DNA of 64,000 nucleotides, from contig OZ025845.1 in assembly GCA_964019425.1 (NCBI GenBank), forward strand, positions 1-64,000. Direction: 5' to 3'. A model generated the notes under the pieces. The model saw only the letters and a list, made by a program, of their open reading frames with translations. It made no database searches and was not told where the DNA came from. Of this stretch, positions 54,726-64,000 are shown piece after piece (position 1 is the first letter of the stretch; every line of letters starts with the position of its first letter). A program made the position numbers and the translations under genes. This stretch comes from Flectonema sp. DT1601. Taxonomy: Eukaryota; Euglenozoa; Diplonemea; Diplonemida; Diplonemidae.

Positions 54726-55010
54726 TTTTTGAACTTCCTGCCAGGTCTGAACGAATTTTTTCTTTGCAGACAAGTTTTCATTTTGACCTGATGTTTTGCC
54801 TGTAAAGTAAATTAGTTAAAACACCAAACAAATGCGTCTTGAGTGAATCTTCATCTACATCTGCGGGTTTGCTTGCTGAGGTGCAGCTAAACTCATCAGT
54901 GTGAGACTCTTTTTACAGAATCCGAACCAAAACAATGAAATCCGAAGACTAAACAGCTGGCAATTGCCACAAAGTTCATCGAACCATAAACATATTTTAT
55001 TTGAAAGCCG
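54726..55010. other. Spacer between tRNA-Asp and the transporter-like gene
   Basis: Convergent arrangement: the tRNA terminator lies on the left and the 3' end of the minus-strand gene on the right. An AATAAA on the minus strand lies just after the TGA of that gene (near 54995). Nothing else was recognised. Confidence 0.5.
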
Positions 55011-57062
55011 TCATTTTGATGTGTGTCTCCTTGGTGTCGGTTCTTCTTCAGGAGCAGCCTGAACCTGAAGTACTCGGTTAGTTGGTATTTGAAAGTCTTG
55101 AGCACCCCTCACCCGAGGCAGACGAGGACTTGATCTTCTCGGTCTCCTTGATGATGTTGGGAGCGCATCTAAAGTGTCGATGCCGTGTACAGGACATGAC
55201 TGAGGACCTCTCGACATGCATCCTGAGCATCCAGAATGATGCCGAGAACCTGACCCTGTGGAATTAGTTGGTTCGTTCACAACAGCTATCAGGGCAACAG
55301 CTGATCTGCAGACACAAATCGTACCTGCTAAACTGCAAAGAGCTCCAACAGTGCGTGTTGGCAAAGGAACTCCTTTGTCACTATTTTGCATAGCGAGATC
55401 GTATAAAAACGTTAACACTGGTTGTAAGGCAAAAACAGCGCTGATAACAACTGGTGGCAGCGAACCCAAAGCGCCAATAAGGCCAGCATTTCCAACTGCA
55501 AGTAAAACACCTGCCGCGATAGCATCTTTGGCCAGATGTTTCCAACCGAAAAATGTTGGTTTTTGCATCCCAGATGAGTCAGTGAAAAAAATGACACTTG
55601 AGCTGTAGAGTGTCAAGCAACTAACAACAGTGATCATAAACATGTATAGTGAAAGTGGGATTGACCAACCAGATGGTGCGTGCAATGATGGCAGCTTCTT
55701 TCGTAAAGGAGTTGAAAGGATTAAGAACAAAGCGAAGAGCATCCCTCCACCGAAAGAGAGCCCTCCACCTGTCACAGCGTCAAGTGTTGAAGTTGTAGTT
55801 CTGTCTGGTCCCACAAGATCTGATATGCCAGAGCAGGCGGCTCCTAAAAGTATCGTTGCAACACCAACCTTTTCACCAATTTTTGATTTTACTCCTAAAA
55901 AATACGCTAAACAAAGAACACACAAAGGATGAAATGACCACCCCAACAGTGATATATCCCTTGGCAGCCACCTCAGAGATAAGAACCACATCGTCCCTGC
56001 GACTGCAGACGTCACTGAGCTAACTACTAATAACAGTACTCCTCTCTTCACAAAAAGTGATGAATAGTCATATCCAAAGTCAAAGTTACCCTTTAGTTTA
56101 GAATGTACAAGTCCTAATAAGAATAGGGAAGCATATATCAGTGCTGCTATTTCAGACGCCCAGGAAGCGATAAGTGTTTCGTCGTACTTCTTATTCGTTG
56201 ATATGTTGTGTATCTTCGAAAGGCACAAAGTGTATGAAAGAATCCCCACTAAAGCACACAACCATTTAAACAATAATGACGGTACAGTTAATGTCTGTTG
56301 TTGGGAGTAGATTGACGCAAATCTTTCCCAACCAGATCCATAACTCAAACGTGGTTGAGATGATGGAAGGTGTCCACGGCGACTCTCTCTCTCGCGGCGT
56401 TCTTCTGTTTTTGGCTCCGACAGCAGCCACATGCAATCATCACTGCAAGCATCATCTCTTCCATACTTACGTCTATTATTATAAGCAAGGTTTCTTTGTA
56501 CAGGAATACTTGCCCGTAAGGTTGGTTCATCGCCTCTTGATAAATCCAGTCCGTTTAGTGTTGTTGTAAGGTCAGCTTTGATATCAGTTTCCAGAAAAAC
56601 AGATCCACAAGGCGGTGCAGAAGATGACAAAAACTGCCTCGTGGGAATATCATGTGTTGATTCTGCTTGTGGGACTTCACAATGATGATGACTGTGTGTT
56701 GATGGGTGCCATGAATTCGAAACCGTCCATCCTTCCTCATCACCTGAGAGTAAGCACAGCCATCCTCCCCACACTTGTCGTACAATTATTTCTGTTGCCC
56801 CTTCTCTAATTTCGATTACATCGGCACTGCTGTCAGGCCGACACCGTATCACACATTTATGTGGTACCGCACAAGTATACTTCGTTTCAGTATGTTCAAG
56901 TCCTTCGTTGGGAGATTCTTCACCACCACCGGCAGCGAATTGCAATGATGATATTTCCGTTTGAACAGCTCCACCTCCATCTGCACTGTTCCATCCGTCG
57001 CTGTCCTCGAACAGGAAATCATCAGACACTGCACCAGGTATGGGTATTGGTGCTGTGGTCAT
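55011..57062 (-). CDS. DMT/EamA-like multi-pass transporter with SH3-like N-terminal region
   Basis: An ATG at 57062 gives 683 residues in one exon, ending TGA with AATAAA close behind. Residues about 65-130 (VPHKCVIRCRPD...IIVRQVWGGWLCLL...GWTVS) resemble a bacterial-type or eukaryotic SH3 fold. Residues about 265-610 hold about ten hydrophobic helices in the drug/metabolite transporter style, e.g. LLLVVSSVTSAVAGTMWFLS, VGVATILLGAACSGI and VVISAVFALQPVLTFLYDLA. The tail is Ser/Arg/Pro-rich and cytosolic. The likely role is export or import of a small metabolite or nucleotide sugar across a cell or organelle membrane. The substrate cannot be read from sequence. Confidence 0.8.
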   Translation of the reverse strand: MTTAPIPIPGAVSDDFLFEDSDGWNSADGGGAVQTEISSLQFAAGGGEESPNEGLEHTETKYTCAVPHKCVIRCRPDSSADVIEIREGATEIIVRQVWGGWLCLLSGDEEGWTVSNSWHPSTHSHHHCEVPQAESTHDIPTRQFLSSSAPPCGSVFLETDIKADLTTTLNGLDLSRGDEPTLRASIPVQRNLAYNNRRKYGRDDACSDDCMWLLSEPKTEERRERESRRGHLPSSQPRLSYGSGWERFASIYSQQQTLTVPSLLFKWLCALVGILSYTLCLSKIHNISTNKKYDETLIASWASEIAALIYASLFLLGLVHSKLKGNFDFGYDYSSLFVKRGVLLLVVSSVTSAVAGTMWFLSLRWLPRDISLLGWSFHPLCVLCLAYFLGVKSKIGEKVGVATILLGAACSGISDLVGPDRTTTSTLDAVTGGGLSFGGGMLFALFLILSTPLRKKLPSLHAPSGWSIPLSLYMFMITVVSCLTLYSSSVIFFTDSSGMQKPTFFGWKHLAKDAIAAGVLLAVGNAGLIGALGSLPPVVISAVFALQPVLTFLYDLAMQNSDKGVPLPTRTVGALCSLAGTICVCRSAVALIAVVNEPTNSTGSGSRHHSGCSGCMSRGPQSCPVHGIDTLDALPTSSRRPRRSSPRLPRVRGAQDFQIPTNRVLQVQAAPEEEPTPRRHTSK

Positions 57063-57285
57063 ATCTCCATTTCGTTTAATTCAATTCCATGGCTGCGTAA
57101 AAACAATAAGGAAAACAAAACAAGTAACACTTAATAAGACTTAACGCATGTCAGACACATTGTTTTGTTTGGTTCTTTTAAAAGGATAAATAGAGTGATC
57201 AGAATAATAATTTGGAATTAACAAAATAATAGTTCGACGTGTAAATGAAATGGAAGCGTATTGAACAGGAAGTGCAGAAGCACTG
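57063..57285. other. Short intergenic spacer
   Basis: About 220 AT-rich bases between two co-directional minus-strand genes, with no site recognised. Confidence 0.4.
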
Positions 57286-59196
57286 CTACACCAACCGAAG
57301 GTAGAATGCGGTGAAGTCAGAAAATGTGATTGCAAGAGGGTCTCTGAAGTCAGATATTTCCAACTCAACATCAAACGGGTTATCGAGTCTACTTTTAATT
57401 GGGAAGTCCATTCCCCGCAGCACATCAATTGTAATTGTTCCACTGTCCCTGAAGTCAAGTTTTTTCCATTCTCGATGTATTTCCCAAAAGTCTTTCTTAC
57501 ACAATCCTCTTGATTCTGTTAAAGAGAGTGGAGGCAGCCTGCGACAGCTATTCTTCTTACAAACATCTTTCGGGATGATTCGATTCTTTTTAGTTTTTCG
57601 TGTGGCGATAATGTTATTGGAATCGTTGCGATCCTTTCCAACCACAAATTTTGAGTTTCCTTGTTGATGTTCAGTAAACTCTGTCTGTGAATGAACAGAA
57701 TGATAATTCCGAGCTTCCACCACTTCGTTGTTTGTTAATAATATCTCCGCCGCCAGACTCCTCTTTAGATCCTCACATGTCTGAACACCTAAAGTACTGT
57801 GATGACATACTGTTGTATCACTTACCTCTACTTGGTTGATATGGTGTACTTGTTTCACAATGACATTGTGTTCCAGTTCGGAACAGAGCTCTTCAGTTAA
57901 AATTAATTTTCTAAATTCCTTATTTGAAGACAACATAGTTTTGATATAACTTATGAAGAGTGCGTCGTCACTTGAAGAACAAGAATCGACTACAGCTGGT
58001 CCGGCAACAGATTCAGAAGAATTAATTAGAGAATCGTTAGATTCTGTTGGCTGAGTTTTTTCTTCTGCCGGCATCTGTTGAGAGATGTGTGAGTTGCTAC
58101 GTTCGGTGTCTGTTTGTGTTTCACTCGAAACGCTACTCAAAGTCTTACTAATGTCAAAGGAAACTTGAGTTGCTGCTTCTGCTTTCGATGTTTCTATTGG
58201 CACACGTGCTGAAATACCCGAGCACTCCATGTTGCTCAACTTTCTTTCCTTTTTCAAGTGTTGCTGTGCTAACAATCTTTCCTTCCGCTGCTGCTCATAT
58301 TGAACAGCTGCCGCTTCTCTTTCTGTTTTGATTTGAGTCTTCAATACAAGACCAGGTTTAATAATACTTTGCTTCCCTGCAAAGCACTCGTGGTTATCAA
58401 TTTCACTCCTTAATTCAGCAATCCGATCTCGGAGTTTTGCTACAGTGGTTCTTTCTCTCGTAAGGCAGAGCGACAGGTGTCGGTCTTTCTCTCGCAGTAA
58501 ATCCTTAGCAGCTGATTCCTGTCGGATGCACAAATCTTTTAGTTCGTTGATTTGGGTTTCGAGAGATTCGATCTTCTGTTCCGCTGCCACCTCTTTCCCC
58601 TGAGACGATGATTTGAAGAGTTGAAGACCAACATCATGAAGTACTCCTTGAAGTTTATTAGTTAGAGTGGCTGTCTGTTCTTTGTGACCATCGTAGAATG
58701 GATCTGTTGGACCTTCGTTGACTTCTCTGATGATTGAAGTGATGTGAGGAGACGAACAGTTAATGAGAATGACATCACACAATTCAATACCACAACCTGA
58801 TGTGGTACTTCTTATTGTGAATGAGTACTGACGATGAGATTCCAGTGACGTACTTACTTCTGAATAGGAAACAGTGAGAGGCTTATCAAGTATCCTGAAC
58901 CAATCAGCTGCAGATTTTAAACTTTCAATATTTCCGATACTCGCATGGGCGTAACACTCCCAACTACATTGATCAGACATTAGAACAGATAGTACCTTTT
59001 GATCTCCGTTTTCAGTAGCAACTCGATACATGTCTGCTACCTCATTGCAACGTTCACCTTCTTCCATTCCTTTTGTCTTATTCTGTAACTCTTTTTCAGC
59101 TTGTTTCCTTTTTGACTTCATCCTCCCCACTCTTCCTCTTGTTATCGCCTGAATGCGCTTCGCTGCTTCTTCGATTTCATCGAGTCCGGCAGCCAT
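57286..59196 (-). CDS. IQ-motif coiled-coil protein with EF-hand-like C-terminus
   Basis: 636 codons, ATG at 59196, stop TAG. Residues 9-30 (AAKRIQAITRGRVGRMKSKRK) are a calmodulin-binding IQ motif. A folded region (about 45-195) follows. Next is a long coiled coil (about 200-330; ESLETQINELKDLCIRQES...) and a Ser/Thr-rich disordered stretch. The C-terminal 75 residues (WKKLDFRDSGTITIDVLRG...) have the spacing of an EF-hand pair, although the calcium ligands are incomplete. This combination is common in cytoskeletal or flagellar proteins. I do not recognise an exact orthologue. Confidence 0.75.
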   Translation of the reverse strand: MAAGLDEIEEAAKRIQAITRGRVGRMKSKRKQAEKELQNKTKGMEEGERCNEVADMYRVATENGDQKVLSVLMSDQCSWECYAHASIGNIESLKSAADWFRILDKPLTVSYSEVSTSLESHRQYSFTIRSTTSGCGIELCDVILINCSSPHITSIIREVNEGPTDPFYDGHKEQTATLTNKLQGVLHDVGLQLFKSSSQGKEVAAEQKIESLETQINELKDLCIRQESAAKDLLREKDRHLSLCLTRERTTVAKLRDRIAELRSEIDNHECFAGKQSIIKPGLVLKTQIKTEREAAAVQYEQQRKERLLAQQHLKKERKLSNMECSGISARVPIETSKAEAATQVSFDISKTLSSVSSETQTDTERSNSHISQQMPAEEKTQPTESNDSLINSSESVAGPAVVDSCSSSDDALFISYIKTMLSSNKEFRKLILTEELCSELEHNVIVKQVHHINQVEVSDTTVCHHSTLGVQTCEDLKRSLAAEILLTNNEVVEARNYHSVHSQTEFTEHQQGNSKFVVGKDRNDSNNIIATRKTKKNRIIPKDVCKKNSCRRLPPLSLTESRGLCKKDFWEIHREWKKLDFRDSGTITIDVLRGMDFPIKSRLDNPFDVELEISDFRDPLAITFSDFTAFYLRLV

Positions 59197-59544
59197 TCGT
59201 TACATCAAAAATAGAAACTGTTCTTACTCGAAAATAATTTTATTACCTCAACTCCTCTAATCTAACAGAGAGAACCAGAAAAATAAGTTCATGGTAGTTA
59301 AGACGGTACTTTTGGTGAAGTGACCGACTGGACTTTCAGAAAGTTATTTGTAGCTCATCAAACTATGCGCAGCTAGTGACCTACAAACATTAATTTATTA
59401 AATAAATTTTCTTTTGGTACAGCTACAGGTAAGTATTAGAAAATAATTAAAAATATCGGTCTGCATAAGACGGAGAAGAAAAAAAAACTCTGGAGAAAAA
59501 AAAAAATAAGAGGAAAAAAAAAAAAAAAAGCTCTGAGAAATAGT
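59197..59544. other. Intergenic region with A-rich runs
   Basis: About 350 bases; 59480-59530 is almost pure A. No gene. Confidence 0.45.
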
Positions 59545-61581
59545 CTATCGGAAAGAGGAAACATCAATCGAATTTTGGGCGTCTTTTCTAACCAGCGGAA
59601 CGTGGTCATCAAGACTTGGGGTTTCTTCTTCACCAACGAAACGGATATTTGCATACACCACTGCAGTACTCTCACGAGGGTGAACATCAAACACAGAAAT
59701 GTCAGAACACTCTGAGTCACGGAATGGTAGTTTCCCATGAAGTAATCGAGTTCCCAAAAATAAAGAATAAACTTTCTGACTCCAGTCAAATACGATCGAA
59801 GTAGAATGCCAGGCATCACTCGGCATTTCAACAGAAAGAGTAGTACAAGGCACAAACAACATCCCATCACTAAGTGTCAGTGAGACACTACGATTCCCAT
59901 CCGAGTCTCTCATCGTAATGTATTCCGCTGTAGTTTGACAGACCACATGGATGTCAATAAATATTTGAACTGGTCGGATACCTGTTTTTAGTGTTTCCGT
60001 TGCGTGAATAGCATTTATTTCGTTTTAATAAACAGTTTGATAATATAACATACCAGGGTTAAAGTTATAAACAATTGGTGATGGATCCTCAAAGAGTGTA
60101 GATTGGTTATCTGGTTTAGCAGACCACCGTTGAGGAGATAACATTATAATATTCTGACCATCATCAGAAGTATCGTCTCCGTCACCAGGAAAAGATTTCC
60201 CTTTTCCAAACGATGACGGACTGAGAAAACCTGCCTCCATTGTCCGATTCTCAACTTCCAACTCTTCGACTCGCTTTTGAAGGTCGGAGACCATCTGAGT
60301 CGCGTCCTTCAGCTGATGACGCATTTTGCCCATTTCTGCCTTTCTCTTTGTGTCCGCATCAGCTTGCGTGTTGCGCAACTTCATAGTTTCTTGAAGCTTT
60401 TCACTCTCTTCGCGAAGTTTCCTATCGAGGCCCACTTTGTCAGTTGTCAGTTCCTGACATCTCATTTCAAGAGATCGAATGAGTTCGCTACTCTTGTCGT
60501 TCTTGCGAAGGTTGTCGACGCGATCTGATAGTTGAGAACTTTTGTTTTTTGACTCCGCCAGTTCACTTTTCAGCTGCTTAATATTCTCTTGTTCAGCGGA
60601 AAGGAGGCTTCGAAGACCATCGCTTCGGGAGCAAGTCACTTCCAGAGATCTCACTTTCTCTTTTAGTTTATCTATTTCTGTGTCTTTTGATGTTGATTCC
60701 CGCTGAGCTTTTACCAGATCAGATCGAAGTAGTGATTCTTTTCCCTGGATCCGACTACAGTTACTGCAAAAGGCTCCCTCCCCACTTGGTGAGTCCAGCG
60801 GTGATGCGGACGATTCGCGCCTGCCAAATCCGGGAAGCCATTTTTTAGTCGTACTTTTCGGTGAACCAGGTCCGTTGGATGGGATCGAAGCAGCATCGTC
60901 AACAATATTCACAGTCTTGTCTTTCTTCTTTCCTATTCGGGGTACTATTCGGGGTACTGGAATAGATCCTTTTAGTGTGTTGAAACTGGTTCCAGCGAGC
61001 GCCTGGATTTTCTTCCCAACACCACCAACAACACCACCGAATTTGCTATCTAAAGTTGATATAAAAGTTGAACGAGAAGCCGATACGATGTCTGAGAGAC
61101 ATGTTGACTTACTGTGTTCCAACACTCCATCGTTTATTAGAATAGTAAAGTCTTCTGAATTCAAATACTTCTGACGTTCTAATCCAACTATCTCAAAGAG
61201 ACGCTCGCACTCTTTTTCACTCACTCGGCTGGGGAGAGTTTCAAAAAACCTTTTTATGTCTCCTTTTGAGAGTTTTGCATCTTTATTTTGTTTAGCTCGA
61301 AAGACTTCTTCGATTAAAGGAATACGAAGTTCCTTAACCATGTCGGGGACTTCATTTGTTGTGTGTTGAAGTCGAAGTACTTCCATCAGTTCCTCCCAGT
61401 GATCAGGTTCTACGGATTCGTCATCGTTAAAATCTTCGTATGAATTTATTATTGTCTTTCGTACAGCAGTCTTGGACACTCCCTCTATCGATTGAGCTGC
61501 GGCAATTACAACTTCAAGACGAAGCCATCCACTCCCATCTCTATCAAGTAGCTGAAAGATTTCATAGTATGCTGCAGACAT
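59545..61581 (-). CDS. EF-hand-like, coiled-coil protein with beta-sandwich C-terminal exon
   Basis: Exon 1 runs 61581-60054 and exon 2 59981-59545, with a 72-base intron GTATGT...ACAG; 654 residues. The N-terminus has two or more EF-hand-like helices (LLDRDGSGWLRLEVV with D-D-S-W spacing; YEDFNDDESVEPDHWEEL). A hydrophobic/glycine stretch (GGVVGGVGKKIQALAG) and a basic-Ser linker follow. A CSNC motif precedes a coiled coil (about 285-460). The last about 130 residues look like a laminin-G/concanavalin sandwich (DWSQKVYSLFLGTRLL...). The intron places the second exon with certainty of frame. Likely a calcium-responsive scaffold; family not identified. Confidence 0.78.
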
Positions 61582-64000
61582 GCGCCCTGTCAGAATGATA
61601 TTTTTTGTAACCTAATTTATAACAAAAGCTTGTTGCGGTGCCCTTCCTACTTGTGTGTATCCTGTGTGAAGAAACAGCGTTCAATAATCAAGTGCAGCTA
61701 ACCAACTCAACAGAAGAAAGGGAAGGCAGCAATAGATAACGTATAAGGAGGTCAAGCATGGGACGAATATGAAAACCACAACGGATTGGTGAAGGGAGAA
61801 GCACACACTAAGAAACTAATAAAAATAAATGCCTAGGAAGCTTCGTCGCGATGAAAACCTTGTAAAGGCTTTATAAAAATAAAAAAAAGAAAATTTAGAC
61901 CAAAGACTGGAGAAAACTATGTACAAGGAACAACAGTTTAACATCCAACAGGGAAGAAACCTTTTTTTTTTTTTTTTGTCATTCCTATTCCGCTATTGCA
62001 ATAATCAAACAGGGGTGGCAGGTCGCAATACGATGAGTGCTTGCGTTCAACCAACGGCGATATGAGAATAAAACAAGACACATCCACAAGCACTTAGAAG
62101 CCTGTGACTCCAATTGTAAAAGAGAATTGTGCTAACGGTCCTGAATAAATAAAAAATGAGAACGAGAGAAGGAAAAAAATAAAGAACAAGAAGGCTGGAA
62201 GTCTTCGCGGCGTTTTTTGTGTGTGTTGTTAAACAATTGAAAGTAGTTAAAAAAAAGAAAAAGAGCTTTAAGTGAGGATTCAGAGTCGCGTGAGATGGCC
62301 GATATACGGAAAAAAAACGCTTTCAAAAAAAACAAAAAAAAAAACACAAGAAATCCAACAATAGAGAATAAGAGTAGGGATAAATAAAAAGTACCGTGAA
62401 ATCGTAAACCAATCGCCATACTCGCTTAATGTGCTCTACTTTAACAACGTAATCGTAAAATAGAATTACAAAGAGAAGGGATGTACAATTTTTGAAGAAA
62501 ATTGGGAAAATGTAGTTCGCGAAAAGAAAAAAAAAGAAAAGAAAAAAAGAGGAGAATGCGGCCTCTGTTATATCTGTTCGATAATTGGTTTTTTTCTTCT
62601 TCTTCTTTTTTGTAAATTTGTTGGAAAAAAAAAAAGAAAGAAAGAAAAAAAAACAACGGACAGGTGAGTCGGGAAAGAGAACGCAAGATAACATAAAAAG
62701 TTTGTGCCTGTTATATAATGAAATCATAAAAAAAAGGACTAAAATGAAATAATAATAAAAATTAGTTTTTTGTTAAAATCAGTGAAATGAGAAGGACAAA
62801 AAAAAAAAAAAAAAATATGAAAAATCAGGAATTGCTTTTTGCTGCCAGTTGGGTAAGGAAAACGACTGCTTTTTTGCATATTGGTAAAAAAGTTTTTCTC
62901 TGCTTTCTGCCGATCGCGATGTCGATGAAATGCCTTGTAAAAGAATCATCTCTGTTTAGTAGAGATTCACTTTGATTGGGGGTGAGAAACAGCTATTTTC
63001 AAAGCGCTTTCTCTCTTGGCTATCGCAGCATAAATAACTCTTCTCGTTTTTTTGCAAAATAAAATTATCATTTTTCTGTACCCAAAACGGCGTTTCCTTG
63101 AATTGACCCAACTCACAAAGATAATCAAGAAACCAGAACCACTTGACTTTGAGTAAAATAAAAGACTTATTTTCATTTTTTGGTATTCATCGGTTCGTTC
63201 ACTGCTATGGAATAAAAAATTAGTTTTTAAGAAAGGAAAAAAATAAAAATAACAATGCGATTTCAGCGGTGAAATCTATTTGAGACATTCCACGAATGTT
63301 ATGAACACAAAAAAGAGAAGTTAAGGAAGAGTAGTTATGTGAGTCACACTCACTACAAAATAAAATAAAATTATTTATTTTTTATTCATACGAAGCCAAA
63401 AAATCAGTAAAAAGCTCAACATGGGTAACAAGTTAGACGATTATGTTTTTCTTTTTTTTTTTTTTTGTTAAAGGGGAAACTGAAAATTTAAACTTCCCCT
63501 CCCCCTTCCTGAAAAACAACTTAAATTAAAAATGAATTACTTTGATCAGCATTTAAGAGATCGCTGGAGTAAAGACGACAATAAAAACTATAAAACATGT
63601 AACATTACAAAGGGGGAAGAGTGCTGAGCGATATCCCGGACTGATAAGCACCGAGGGAAGACGGAGGAAACTCGCGTGTGTCTTAATACCAAATCAAGAC
63701 AAGTGAGAATAACAGCCTGACTGCAGCTCGCATGAAAAACTTTTAAAACAATAATAATAATAATAATAAAAAAGAAAAGTTGTCTCGCGGCTATCAGGAA
63801 GATCCAGAAAAGTGACTTTCTTTCAAAAAAAAAAAAAAAAAAAAAAGAATTATTGTCACTGCTTCAGTTCGGATGTTCGCGGCCATCGCAGATGGCCTAT
63901 TTGGAGCAAAAAAGGAAATGAGCCAAGAAATCGCAACAATTAAACAATAAGATTGAAGGGGCAATCTGAAGTGCTTAGATCGGAGGAAAAATTATCCATT
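61582..64000. other. Gene-free AT-rich interval of about 2.4 kb
   Basis: There are many A or T runs (near 61963, 62590, 62795, 63445, 63820) and no ORF with credible composition. It is upstream of the first gene of the minus-strand cluster, so it may contain its promoter or a strand-switch region. Nothing further is visible. Confidence 0.5.

Overview
The window is eukaryotic nuclear DNA from a protist that I cannot name. Eight introns of 56-72 bases, all GT...AG, can be placed exactly because they restore reading frames. There are two tRNA-type sequences. The host genes have eukaryotic domains (RBR and RING ubiquitin ligases, cyclic-nucleotide-binding domains, an IQ motif, a ubiquitin-like domain with leucine-rich repeats). 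Every host protein gene lies on the minus strand. The co-directional layout recalls Euglenozoa or Heterolobosea, but that is only an impression.

Layout. (1) 1-8200: two DIRS-like tyrosine-recombinase retrotransposons. The first, truncated by the window edge, has gag, a frameshifted recombinase and a reverse transcriptase-RNase H broken by a 16-bp tandem duplication. The second is represented by a related gag. Around them lie long, nearly perfect arrays of the 8-mer GGTTTGCG. (2) 8268-9025: a degenerate tRNA-Phe-like sequence and a broken copy of a ubiquitin-like/LRR gene. (3) 9698-26868: one ubiquitin-like/LRR host gene interrupted twice, in successive LRR units, by two 7.78-kb copies of one non-LTR retrotransposon. 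Each copy is flanked by the same 20-bp target duplication. (4) 26869-28993: no gene seen. (5) 28994-42989: five host genes. (6) about 43.1-54.64 kb: two head-to-tail non-LTR elements of a second, RNase H-bearing family, ending 13 bases before an intact tRNA-Asp gene. (7) 55011-61581: three host genes, then 2.4 kb without a recognisable gene.

The most notable system is shared by all four non-LTR copies, from two distinct families. ORF1 ends in a single TGA. The same frame then stays open into a 2A (StopGo) peptide ending DVERNPGP and on into an endonuclease-reverse transcriptase ORF that has no ATG before its endonuclease domain. The simplest reading is leaky TGA readthrough followed by 2A separation. 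In one copy the TGA stands in the known leaky context TGA-CTAG.

The LRR-inserted family adds a second layer. Its ORF1 also lacks an upstream ATG and is continuous, in frame, with the LRR coding sequence it inserted into. In the distal copy this gives an uninterrupted ubiquitin-like/LRR/coiled-coil/gag-like ORF of about 1418 codons. Insertion at one fixed position of the LRR unit would always give that fusion.
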